A stretch of DNA of 7,227 bases from Bacteroidales bacterium (GTDB lineage Bacteria > Bacteroidota > Bacteroidia > Bacteroidales > UBA10428): assembly GCA_016938095.1 (NCBI GenBank), contig JAFGVG010000431.1, positions 1 to 7,227 on the forward strand. The letters run 5' to 3'. Under the pieces are notes generated by a model. That model was given only the letters and a program-made list of their open reading frames with translations, did not search any database and was not told the DNA's origin. The translations under genes were made by a program, and so were the position numbers. Of the stretch, positions 1-6,023 are shown piece by piece (within the stretch, counting starts at the first letter, position 1; each line of letters begins with the position of its first letter).

Positions 1-33
1 CCCTCAGACCAGGGTGGAACTTAATTCGATCGG

Positions 34-459
34 TCAGAAATCAGTGTCACGCGCACCATAATCGTATTCCTGGTAGAAATTGCTGAGTGTGGTGTAAATG
101 TCTTCAAATGACACATAATGCTTCTGGCAGCCAATGCGCGAGCACACATGCACTTTACCGCCTTTGTCGAGCATAAAGTCAACTATGGGTGCGCCGCATG
201 CTTCGCAAACCTGGCTCCCGTTCAGTTCATTTTTGCAACCGGGACACGAAAGAACGGCCACTTCACCGGGTAACAGCTTTATTGTACTCACCTTTTCGAA
301 GCAGCCATACGTTGAGCAAAGATTGAGAAATCCTGACTTGTCCTTCACTTCAATCTTCACCTTAATGCTCGGCCTGGCGTTGAGAAACTGGGTATGGTCC
401 ATGAGTGATTCTCCGCAATGCGGGCACTTCACCTTTAACGCAATCAGATTTTTGGCCAT
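34..459 (-). CDS. Cysteine-rich tandem zinc-ribbon protein, function unknown
   Basis: A 141-residue soluble protein with no signal peptide or membrane segment. I do not recognise a named family. It has ten cysteines in five pairs: CPHC (C12, C15), CSTYGC (C48, C53), CPGC (C72, C75), CEAC (C85, C88) and CSRIGC (C106, C111). The layout suggests two copies of one ribbon, each opening with CPxC and closing with D-K-x-G-x4-C-S-x2-G-C (residues 40-53 and 98-111, 7 of 14 identical). The second copy carries an extra CxxC knuckle. The closing motif resembles the C4 zinc fingers at the C-terminus of type IA topoisomerases, so zinc binding is a fair inference; DNA, RNA or protein binding is open. The C-terminus (about 117-141) is acidic and aromatic. 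The ATG is fixed by an ideal ribosome binding site, and the gene is divergent from ald. A coding gene is very likely; its role is unknown. Confidence 0.85.
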   Translation of the reverse strand: MAKNLIALKVKCPHCGESLMDHTQFLNARPSIKVKIEVKDKSGFLNLCSTYGCFEKVSTIKLLPGEVAVLSCPGCKNELNGSQVCEACGAPIVDFMLDKGGKVHVCSRIGCQKHYVSFEDIYTTLSNFYQEYDYGARDTDF

Positions 460-465
460 AGGTCT

Positions 466-471
466 CCTCCT
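466..471 (-). promoter_or_regulatory. Canonical Shine-Dalgarno site of the zinc-ribbon gene
   Basis: Read on the minus strand, AGGAGG is followed by the six bases AGACCT and then ATG. This is an ideal match to the anti-Shine-Dalgarno sequence at good spacing, and it decides the start at 459. The ald, wecA-like and two glycosyltransferase starts in this window have A/T-rich leaders with no such site, as is usual in Bacteroidota. That makes this one an outlier. Confidence 0.85.
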
Positions 472-486
472 GTATTAATACCATAT

Positions 487-515
487 AATATACAACATTT
501 ATGGTGTATTGTCAA
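487..515 (-). promoter_or_regulatory. Sigma70-like promoter for the zinc-ribbon gene
   Basis: On the minus strand, TTGACA (510-515) is a perfect -35 element. It is followed by a 17-base spacer and TATATT (487-492), which matches the -10 consensus at 5 of 6 positions. Transcription would start near position 480, giving a leader of about 20 bases that contains the AGGAGG site. Bacteroidota housekeeping promoters normally follow a TTTG / TAnnTTTG pattern instead, so this arrangement is atypical for the inferred host. It is a sequence match only, but the geometry of -35, -10, ribosome binding site and ATG is consistent throughout. Confidence 0.6.
490..509. promoter_or_regulatory. Operator-like 20-bp inverted repeat in the promoter spacer
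   Basis: ATACAACAT-TT-ATGGTGTAT is an imperfect dyad: 8 of 9 positions in each arm are complementary around a 2-base centre. It fills the gap between the -35 and -10 elements of the minus-strand promoter and overlaps three bases of the -10. That is where a repressor, or a MerR-type spacer-binding activator, would act. The outer TACA/TGTA bases recall several repressor half-sites, but I cannot assign a regulator family, and no regulator gene is present in the window. Confidence 0.45.
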
Positions 516-605
516 TATTACAACTGACCAAAATCATGGCGTATCTCGTCCTGCTTGTTTTATTTTGAAATGTTTTCAGGCGCTTTTAACCCCAAATTCA
601 TACAT

Positions 606-1718
606 ATGAAAATAGGCTGTGTAAGGGAAATTAAAAAACACGAGTACCGGGTAGGACTTACGCCATCGGACGTTAAGTCATATGTTTCACGTGGTCACGA
701 GGTGATTATTCAGCAGAATGCCGGCGAAGCTGCCGGTTTCCCCGATGAAGAATACCGGGCATCAGGAGCAGTTGTTGAAGCCGACCGTAAGAAAATCTTC
801 GACTATTGCGAAATGATCGTGAAAGTCAAAGAGCCTTTGCCCGAAGAATATGGGTTATTTCATCGCGATCAGATACTTTTTACTTACCTGCACCTGGCAG
901 CTGACCGTGTGCTTACCGAAGCCATGTTGAAAGCCGGAATAAAGGGCGTGGCCTACGAAACCATTGAAACGCCCGACAAGCAATTGCCCTGCCTTCAGCC
1001 CATGAGCGAAATAGCCGGAAGATTGGCTGTTCAGGAAGGAGCGAAATTTCTCGAAAAAACTTTTGGCGGTCGCGGGGTATTGCTCGGTGGCGTTCCCGGT
1101 GTAGAACGCGGTAAGGTTGGCATTATCGGTGGCGGTGTAGTTGGTACCAACGCTTGTAAAATTGCCACGGGAATGGGAGCCGAGGTGACAATCCTCGACA
1201 TCAGCGCCCGAAGGCTTGCCTATCTCGATGATATTTTTGGTTCACGAATTACCGCCTTGTATAGCACGGATGCCAATATTGAAAAGGTGCTCCGGGAGTC
1301 CGACCTTGTCATTGGCGCAGTGCTGCTTCCCGGTGCAAAGGCACCAACATTGGTTAACCGTAAGCATCTGCAACTGATGAAAAAAGGTGCGGTTATTGTG
1401 GACGTAGCTGTCGACCAGGGTGGATGTGTTGAAACAATCAAGGCCACTACGCACGATGAGCCGGTTTATGTGATTGATGGTATTGTGCATTATGGCGTTG
1501 CCAATATGCCAGGGGCAGTTGCCCTTACTTCTACCAAGGCACTTACCAGTGCAACCCTGCCTTATGGATTGAAAATTGCCGAATTGGGATTGGAAAAGGC
1601 CGCTCAACAATCCGAAGCCATCAGGCTCGGCATTAATATATATTGTGGCAACCTTGTGTATGAAAACGTTTCTAAGGCATTTGACATGCCTTACATTCCA
1701 ATAAACAGTTTACTTTAA
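606..1718 (+). CDS. ald: Alanine dehydrogenase
   Basis: NAD-dependent L-alanine dehydrogenase, cytoplasmic, catalysing reversible oxidative deamination of L-alanine to pyruvate and ammonia. With the ATG at 606 the protein has 370 residues, the usual family length (about 370). It begins MKIGCVREIK, and the catalytic and substrate residues fall at the positions known for the family: R15, K75, H96 (in TYLHLAAD) and D270 (in VDVAVDQGG). The Rossmann motif GGGVVG is at residues 175-180, and D198 ends the second strand, as expected for binding the NAD ribose. The frame stays open upstream to a TTG at 555, but those 17 residues do not fit the family start. No clear Shine-Dalgarno site is present. 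An intrinsic terminator follows 5 bases after the stop, so the gene is probably monocistronic. It is intact. The close relative pyridine nucleotide transhydrogenase alpha (PntA) is excluded by the full-length Ald layout and conserved active site. Confidence 0.97.
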   Translation: MKIGCVREIKKHEYRVGLTPSDVKSYVSRGHEVIIQQNAGEAAGFPDEEYRASGAVVEADRKKIFDYCEMIVKVKEPLPEEYGLFHRDQILFTYLHLAADRVLTEAMLKAGIKGVAYETIETPDKQLPCLQPMSEIAGRLAVQEGAKFLEKTFGGRGVLLGGVPGVERGKVGIIGGGVVGTNACKIATGMGAEVTILDISARRLAYLDDIFGSRITALYSTDANIEKVLRESDLVIGAVLLPGAKAPTLVNRKHLQLMKKGAVIVDVAVDQGGCVETIKATTHDEPVYVIDGIVHYGVANMPGAVALTSTKALTSATLPYGLKIAELGLEKAAQQSEAIRLGINIYCGNLVYENVSKAFDMPYIPINSLL

Positions 1719-1723
1719 TTTTC

Positions 1724-1755
1724 AGCCCCGCCCACAAAAGCGGGGCTCATTTTTT
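1724..1755 (+). terminator. Intrinsic terminator of ald
   Basis: AGCCCCGC (1724-1731) pairs perfectly with GCGGGGCT (1740-1747) across an 8-base A/C loop, and a run of six T follows closely (1750-1755). It begins 5 bases after the ald stop. It also sits 12 bases beyond the stop of the convergent minus-strand gene. In that direction the stem is followed by GAAAATTAAAG rather than a T tract, so it is a good terminator only for ald. Confidence 0.93.
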
Positions 1756-1758
1756 GTA

Positions 1759-2877
1759 TTAGCCGGTCTTTTTGTACAACCTTCTGGTGAGTTTGAAGAA
1801 GTCGAGGTGAATTTCGTCAGCACCTGAACTTCGTTTTTCCAGGTTCATGGTGAAAGCCGACAACAGAATGGCCAATATACCCAGGATGGTAAAAATCATA
1901 GTGGGGGCAAGATTATCCAGCAACATGGCAATGCCGACAAAAAGAGCACTGGTCGCAACCAGTACAATGGAGGCGTTGCCATGAGTAAGTCCCAGTCGCA
2001 ACAGCTGATGATGCATATGATTGTTATCTGCATGAAAAGGACTGGTATTTCGGGAAATTCTGATAATGGCAACCCGCAGTGCATCAAAAAGGGGTAATAT
2101 CAGTAATCCGAGCGAGATGGTCAGGGGTGAAGCAAAGCGGTAAGGTGTTGATGCCAGGGCATTTACTTCGTTAAACCGGATAGTGGCAATGGCCAGCAAC
2201 AGACCGACTGTCAGACTACCGGTATCGCCCATAAAGATTTTATAATGTTTGCCCGACATGTTAAAGGGCAGGAAGGCAATCAGTGCACCGGCTATGGATG
2301 CGCTTATAACGGCATAACCATATCTTTCGGCAATCCAGAACCAGATTCCGTAAAACACAGTGGCCAGAATGCCAATGGAGGCGGCCAGACCATCAATACC
2401 ATCAATGAGGTTGTAAGCATTCATAATGAGAATGATCACGAAAACGGTCAACGGAACAGACACCCATGTGGCCAGTTCGTGTATGCCAAACAATCCGTTT
2501 AACGAAGTTATTCTTAAATCTGTCGCCAGGGCTATCAATAAGGCTACACCAAATTCGACGGCCAATTTCTTTCTCGGAGGCATATTCACCAGATCGTCCT
2601 TTAGGCCCAGGAAGAAGATTATAACGCTTGCTGCAACCACAACTGATAAGTGTTCGACATATCCGTTGACAAATAGCAGCATGGAAATGGCAAAACCTCC
2701 GAAAATGGCTATCCCCCCCATGGTCGGTACCTCCCGCTTGTGAATTTTCCGGTCCCCCGGTTTGTCGAATAGTTTTTTAATGCGAACAACCTTAATGATA
2801 CTGGGAATAGAGAACCAGGAAATGAATGCCGCAACAATAAAAGCTGAAACGATGTTAAGTAACGGTGATGGAAACAT
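1759..2877 (-). CDS. wecA: WecA/TagO-type polyprenyl-phosphate N-acetylhexosamine-1-phosphate transferase
   Basis: An integral membrane enzyme of the MraY/WecA superfamily. It transfers a sugar-1-phosphate, probably GlcNAc-1-P from UDP-GlcNAc, to undecaprenyl phosphate and so starts a lipid-linked glycan. It has 372 residues and about eleven hydrophobic segments. Motifs in order: the cytoplasmic loop D38-K-P-G-D-R-K-x-H ending P51-T-M-G-G; D94-D95 (Mg-binding); NAYNLIDGIDG at 153-163; FMGDTGS at 215-221; and H282-A-D-N-N-H-M-H-H290. The last histidine cluster is typical of WecA/TagO/RgpG rather than MraY. The ATG at 2877 follows an A/T-rich leader without a Shine-Dalgarno site. It is the last gene of the minus-strand polysaccharide group but is set off by a 424-bp gap, so it may have its own promoter. 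The exact donor sugar cannot be read from sequence. The gene symbol marks the family, not a proven orthologue. Confidence 0.93.
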   Translation of the reverse strand: MFPSPLLNIVSAFIVAAFISWFSIPSIIKVVRIKKLFDKPGDRKIHKREVPTMGGIAIFGGFAISMLLFVNGYVEHLSVVVAASVIIFFLGLKDDLVNMPPRKKLAVEFGVALLIALATDLRITSLNGLFGIHELATWVSVPLTVFVIILIMNAYNLIDGIDGLAASIGILATVFYGIWFWIAERYGYAVISASIAGALIAFLPFNMSGKHYKIFMGDTGSLTVGLLLAIATIRFNEVNALASTPYRFASPLTISLGLLILPLFDALRVAIIRISRNTSPFHADNNHMHHQLLRLGLTHGNASIVLVATSALFVGIAMLLDNLAPTMIFTILGILAILLSAFTMNLEKRSSGADEIHLDFFKLTRRLYKKTG

Positions 2878-2943
2878 TGGTTTAATTTTTAAATAACTAA
2901 CGTAAGTTTGCGTTGATCCTGAATGTTTTTAAGTCTGTTAACA

Positions 2944-2968
2944 TTCGATCATTTTTATAATGATCGAA
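2944..2968. repeat. Perfect 10-bp inverted repeat upstream of the wecA-like gene
   Basis: TTCGATCATT (2944-2953) and AATGATCGAA (2959-2968) are perfect reverse complements around a 5-base TTTAT loop. The element ends 66 bases before the wecA-like ATG. It has no T tract on either side, so it is not an evident intrinsic terminator. An operator or a stem in the 5' leader of the wecA-like mRNA fits better. The partner protein is unknown. Confidence 0.6.
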
Positions 2969-3266
2969 ATCGGGTGGATTTGGTTGCTTGCTAAAACAAA
3001 AAAAATAACATTTTCAATCCTCAACACGGATTTATTTAACGTGAACTTTTTGAAAATGTTTGCATAATTCAAAATTCATTTTAAAAAAACGTCTGGAATC
3101 CTTGCCAGTAAAGCACTTTGTACAAGTAATCTTTATTGTTTCGAAATCAGTATAACACATTGTTGCCATGTTTTCTTTAACAGTTTATTGGTGCTGCAAA
3201 ATAAATTCCTTTTTTAGTATCATGGAAAGGGCCATGCGATGAGTTATAAACAATTTTAGGAAATGG

Positions 3267-3287
3267 CCGTTAGCATTTAGCTAATGG
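3267..3287 (-). other. Weak hairpin just past the wzi-like stop, possible terminator remnant
   Basis: CCGTTAGC (3267-3274) and GCTAATGG (3280-3287) form an 8-bp stem around ATTTA on the plus strand, with one G-T pair that becomes an A-C mismatch in the minus-strand transcript. It begins 14 bases after the wzi-like stop. The minus-strand sequence that follows is only mildly T-rich (CCATTTCC), so terminator activity is doubtful. Confidence 0.25.
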
Positions 3288-3301
3288 GCAATTGGTAAAC
3301 C

Positions 3302-4762
3302 CTAATTATCTGGTTTCTTGGGTGGGCGACTGATAAGTCCTTCTTTCCGGAAACTAATGTAAACACCCATGTTTTTGTCGAACAGATCACCCATATCAAC
3401 AGCCAGGGTTACCGAAACGGTGGCATGTATGGGTGTAATATCTGAAAAAACAGATCGCAACATGAACGAATGTTGTTTCCGGCTTTGTGGGAAGGGAACG
3501 TAATTGGTTCCCAGGTTTTCTGAAAAAGTATAAAGCAGGGTATAACCCATCCGGCCAATTTCGCCTTCTATACCGCAGTGCAATGCGGTTATTTTATTAT
3601 TGTCAATATACAGGTCTGTCCATTCCGGCAGCAACACAGGTGATGTAATAAGGGGTGTTCCGATAGTCATTTCGCCATTGGTCCACCCCGCTCCATAAAG
3701 GCTATTGTTAAAGTAATTGTCATTGCCGGATAATACAATCATGGTGGAATCGGTGTGGAGTTCAGCTGTCGGGCCGCTCTGATGCGTTGTATTGATAAAT
3801 TCAAGCAACATACCCGATATGATTCGCTTATTTTCAAGTCTAAGTTTTATGCCCCATAATCCGTCGCGTATATTTTTGAACTTCATGCCACTTTCATCTT
3901 CAAAAATGGTTTGCCAATATACAGTCGCAGTGATAGGGCTTTTATCATAAGATATGGCAAAGTTGTTACTTCCCAGGTGGTTTCCGACTGCATTTACTTC
4001 CATATAAGGTGCATCTGTATTGGCACCCCTGCCGTTAAGCACTTTAAGAAACGTATGCAGGTCGTGGGGCAGTTTCTGGCCGGGAAAGCGAGAGGATACC
4101 CCTCCCCACTGGGCGAAATGATGCAGTCCATATTCAAAATGCACGGTGCTATTGCCGCCGAGTTGAAGGTAAAGGTATTTATGGTGCAGCCAGGCATCGG
4201 CATAATAATCATTGTCTTCTAACCATCCATGGTAAATTCCTCCTCTGAATTTCAAAAATCCCTTTGTAAAAGGTACAGTTGTGTAGTCAGGAACAATCAG
4301 ACCTATTTTGGGAATGGGAGGTGCATTACCCGACCATAGTAAACCACCACTACTCAGTGCACTATCCTGGTTACCATGTATCTCTTCCCATATCCCTCCC
4401 TTTAAGGAAAGGAATCCAAATTTCAGGTTGCCATAAACTTGTTGGAAGTTTATCCGGCTCTTTTTTGCCAGAAAAGCATTAATGTCTGCACCAAACGAAA
4501 GCTTAATATTCCTTGTTATGCCTGCTTCTCCTGAAAAACCCGTTCGCATGCCAAAACTGGGAGATTGCAGCGGAACAGTTCCTGAACGGTTTGAAAAAAG
4601 CCAGAATGGGCTTGTTTTGCCGGTAGATAATAATACTCCGGCTTCAGCAAAAAATTGAATGGTATCAACAGGTACCTGCGAAATAACCGGCCGGTTAACA
4701 AACATTACCAACAGAATCAGTATTGCAGATGTTTTAACCTTTAGGTGTATAAGCCAAATCAT
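3302..4762 (-). CDS. Wzi-family capsule assembly outer-membrane protein
   Basis: A 486-residue predicted outer-membrane beta-barrel. Residues 1-29 form a signal peptide: basic residues at K8 and K10, a hydrophobic stretch at about 12-22, and likely cleavage near VIS-Q. The mature start has the conserved Wzi-like region: an amphipathic strand, then TGKTSPFWLFSNRSGTVP at 47-64. Alternating aromatic strands continue to the end, including GLHHFAQWGG at 212-221 and FKNIRDGLWGIKL at 295-307, and the final strand is MGVYISF (465-471). The family prototype, E. coli Wzi, is a barrel that helps attach group 1 capsule at the surface. Bacteroidota homologues occur in polysaccharide loci, but their exact job is less clear. 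The ATG overlaps the stop of the upstream glycosyltransferase as ATGA, so the two are very likely co-transcribed and translationally coupled. No export (Wza/Wzc) genes are in the window. Confidence 0.85.
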   Translation of the reverse strand: MIWLIHLKVKTSAILILLVMFVNRPVISQVPVDTIQFFAEAGVLLSTGKTSPFWLFSNRSGTVPLQSPSFGMRTGFSGEAGITRNIKLSFGADINAFLAKKSRINFQQVYGNLKFGFLSLKGGIWEEIHGNQDSALSSGGLLWSGNAPPIPKIGLIVPDYTTVPFTKGFLKFRGGIYHGWLEDNDYYADAWLHHKYLYLQLGGNSTVHFEYGLHHFAQWGGVSSRFPGQKLPHDLHTFLKVLNGRGANTDAPYMEVNAVGNHLGSNNFAISYDKSPITATVYWQTIFEDESGMKFKNIRDGLWGIKLRLENKRIISGMLLEFINTTHQSGPTAELHTDSTMIVLSGNDNYFNNSLYGAGWTNGEMTIGTPLITSPVLLPEWTDLYIDNNKITALHCGIEGEIGRMGYTLLYTFSENLGTNYVPFPQSRKQHSFMLRSVFSDITPIHATVSVTLAVDMGDLFDKNMGVYISFRKEGLISRPPKKPDN

Positions 4763-5964
4763 AAAATGTCTTTTATATGCCCGATCATTTCGCCTGCCAG
4801 ATTTGCCCTGTCATATTCCCTGGCCAGACGCAGACCGCCTTCAACCATGGTTTTATACCTTTGCCTGTCTGTTTTCATTGATTGCACTTTTTGCAGAAAA
4901 TCGTTTTCATCCTCAGGTTCGAAAAACAAGCCTGCTTCATAGCGCTCAATAATTTCCCGCGCTTCTCCGTCCACTCCCAATAGAATAGGTTTACCCATGG
5001 CAGCGCATTCAAAAATTTTCGATGGGATTACGGTTTTAAAAGTTTCGCTTTTTCGCAGGTTAATTAAGGCGCAATCGGTTACCGACAGGTATTCCGGTAC
5101 TTCATTTTTGGGAATCAAACCGTAAAGACTGACATTGGTTACCTGTTCCTTTTCAATCAGTGATTCCAGGTTTTTTCGTTCTGCTCCCGATCCTATCAAT
5201 AAGAAGTGAAGGGAAGGATCGGTGATTTTTTTTGCGGCGTTGATAATAAAATCGAGTTTATGAGCCATTCCCATGGTACCAATAAAGCCAAACACGAACT
5301 TTTGTTGCAGCCCGAGCCGGTTTACCAGCGTGATGTTTTTTTCACGGGGAATAAAGAGTTTTACGTTGGCACCATTGGGAACGACCCTGATTTTTGAGGC
5401 ATCAATGCCACGAGCAGTGATCCTTGTTTTAAAGGTATGCGTGACGGTGATGATCAGCCGGGCCGATTGATACAGACTTTTTTCGATCCACGACAGGAAG
5501 TGCAATAGGGCAGACTCTTTCAACGCACCCACGGAGACAATTGACTCGGGCCATAGATCCCTTACTTCCATCACCCATGGTTTTTGCTTAAAAAAAGAAA
5601 GCCACCTGGCAGAAACGGCTGTAAAAAACTGGGGTGACGTACCGATTATAACATCGGTATTAATGCGTAAGCCGGCAAAAAAGGAAGCTATGGCAAAGCT
5701 CAGATAATCGAGAATACGTTTAGCGAATCCCTCGTTGGCGGTAATGTATGTCTTAACCCTGATAATACTGATTCCGTTACTATTTTCTTCGGACCTTTTG
5801 TTGCGGTATCCTGCAAAAACTTTTCCGTCGGGAAAGTTTGGCGCACAGGTAATGACGGTCACTTCGTGTCCCAGTTTAACCCATTCGCTGCAATGCTCAA
5901 AGGTCCTGGTAGCCGGAGCGTTTACTTCAGGGGGAAAATTATCGGTAAGGAAAAGTATTTTCAT
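4759..5964 (-). CDS. WbuB-like GT4 glycosyltransferase
   Basis: A 401-residue GT-B fold glycosyltransferase, presumably acting at the cytoplasmic face of the inner membrane to add a sugar to a lipid-linked glycan. The N-terminal acceptor domain starts MKILFLTDNFPPEVNAPATR, a typical opening for this subgroup, with the signature RDLWPES at 135-141. The C-terminal donor domain has PNGAN at 196-200, the GFIGTMGMAHKLD strand-loop at 226-238, and PSKIFECAAMGKP at 314-326. As in other WbuB-like enzymes, the usual E-x7-E motif is not complete: only the second glutamate (E319) has a clear counterpart. The ATG at 5964 has no Shine-Dalgarno site. The stop (TGA) overlaps the ATG of the wzi-like gene. 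A 59-bp spacer separates it from the upstream glycosyltransferase. WbuB itself is linked to N-acetylfucosamine transfer, but donor specificity cannot be inferred here. Confidence 0.9.
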   Translation of the reverse strand: MKILFLTDNFPPEVNAPATRTFEHCSEWVKLGHEVTVITCAPNFPDGKVFAGYRNKRSEENSNGISIIRVKTYITANEGFAKRILDYLSFAIASFFAGLRINTDVIIGTSPQFFTAVSARWLSFFKQKPWVMEVRDLWPESIVSVGALKESALLHFLSWIEKSLYQSARLIITVTHTFKTRITARGIDASKIRVVPNGANVKLFIPREKNITLVNRLGLQQKFVFGFIGTMGMAHKLDFIINAAKKITDPSLHFLLIGSGAERKNLESLIEKEQVTNVSLYGLIPKNEVPEYLSVTDCALINLRKSETFKTVIPSKIFECAAMGKPILLGVDGEAREIIERYEAGLFFEPEDENDFLQKVQSMKTDRQRYKTMVEGGLRLAREYDRANLAGEMIGHIKDIL

Positions 5965-6023
5965 ATCAGATTAAATATAACTATTTCTTTCATAGATGAA
6001 TAGAGACTCTTATAAAAATTGAC

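Larger units (their letters stand above)
2878..3301. other. 424-bp intergenic region between the wzi-like and wecA-like genes
   Basis: This AT-rich gap separates two co-directional minus-strand genes. I find no open frame of meaningful length on either strand and no recognisable tRNA or insertion-sequence end. It holds a perfect 10-bp hairpin (2944-2968) and two weaker hairpins near the wzi-like stop (3221-3236 and 3267-3287). I found no exact TAnnTTTG promoter reading toward the wecA-like gene, although the size of the gap suggests a promoter or a long leader. Confidence 0.6.

Noticed and set aside
1..14. CCCT...AGGG at the left edge as a terminator for the zinc-ribbon gene
   Set aside because: The 4-bp stem is at the window boundary and the downstream sequence is missing, so it cannot be judged.
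7..18. 12-base direct repeat GACCAGGGTGGA, also at about 1413-1424
   Set aside because: The second copy lies inside the conserved DQGG coding region of ald, and there is no further similarity around either copy, so coincidence is the simplest explanation.
134..478. Plus-strand open frame of 114 codons opposite the zinc-ribbon gene
   Set aside because: It lies antisense to a gene with a clear cysteine pattern, promoter and ribosome binding site, and its translation shows no domain-like features. The other frames overlapping ald, the wecA-like gene, the wzi-like gene and the glycosyltransferases were rejected for the same reason.
560..567. TTATTTTG as a Bacteroidota -7 element for ald
   Set aside because: It misses the TAnnTTTG consensus at one position, and there is no TTTG-like -33 element at the right distance.
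566..578. Short palindrome TGAAA-TGT-TTTCA upstream of ald
   Set aside because: Five-base arms in AT-rich DNA arise easily by chance, and nothing else supports an operator.
555..605. Upstream extension of ald to a TTG start (17 extra residues)
   Set aside because: The ATG at 606 gives the standard family N-terminus MKIGCVREIK, and R15, K75, H96 and D270 then fall at the family's usual positions.
3221..3236. CATGG-AAAGGG-CCATG hairpin as a terminator of the minus-strand group
   Set aside because: The stem is only 5 bp, and on the minus strand it is followed by an A-rich rather than a T-rich stretch.
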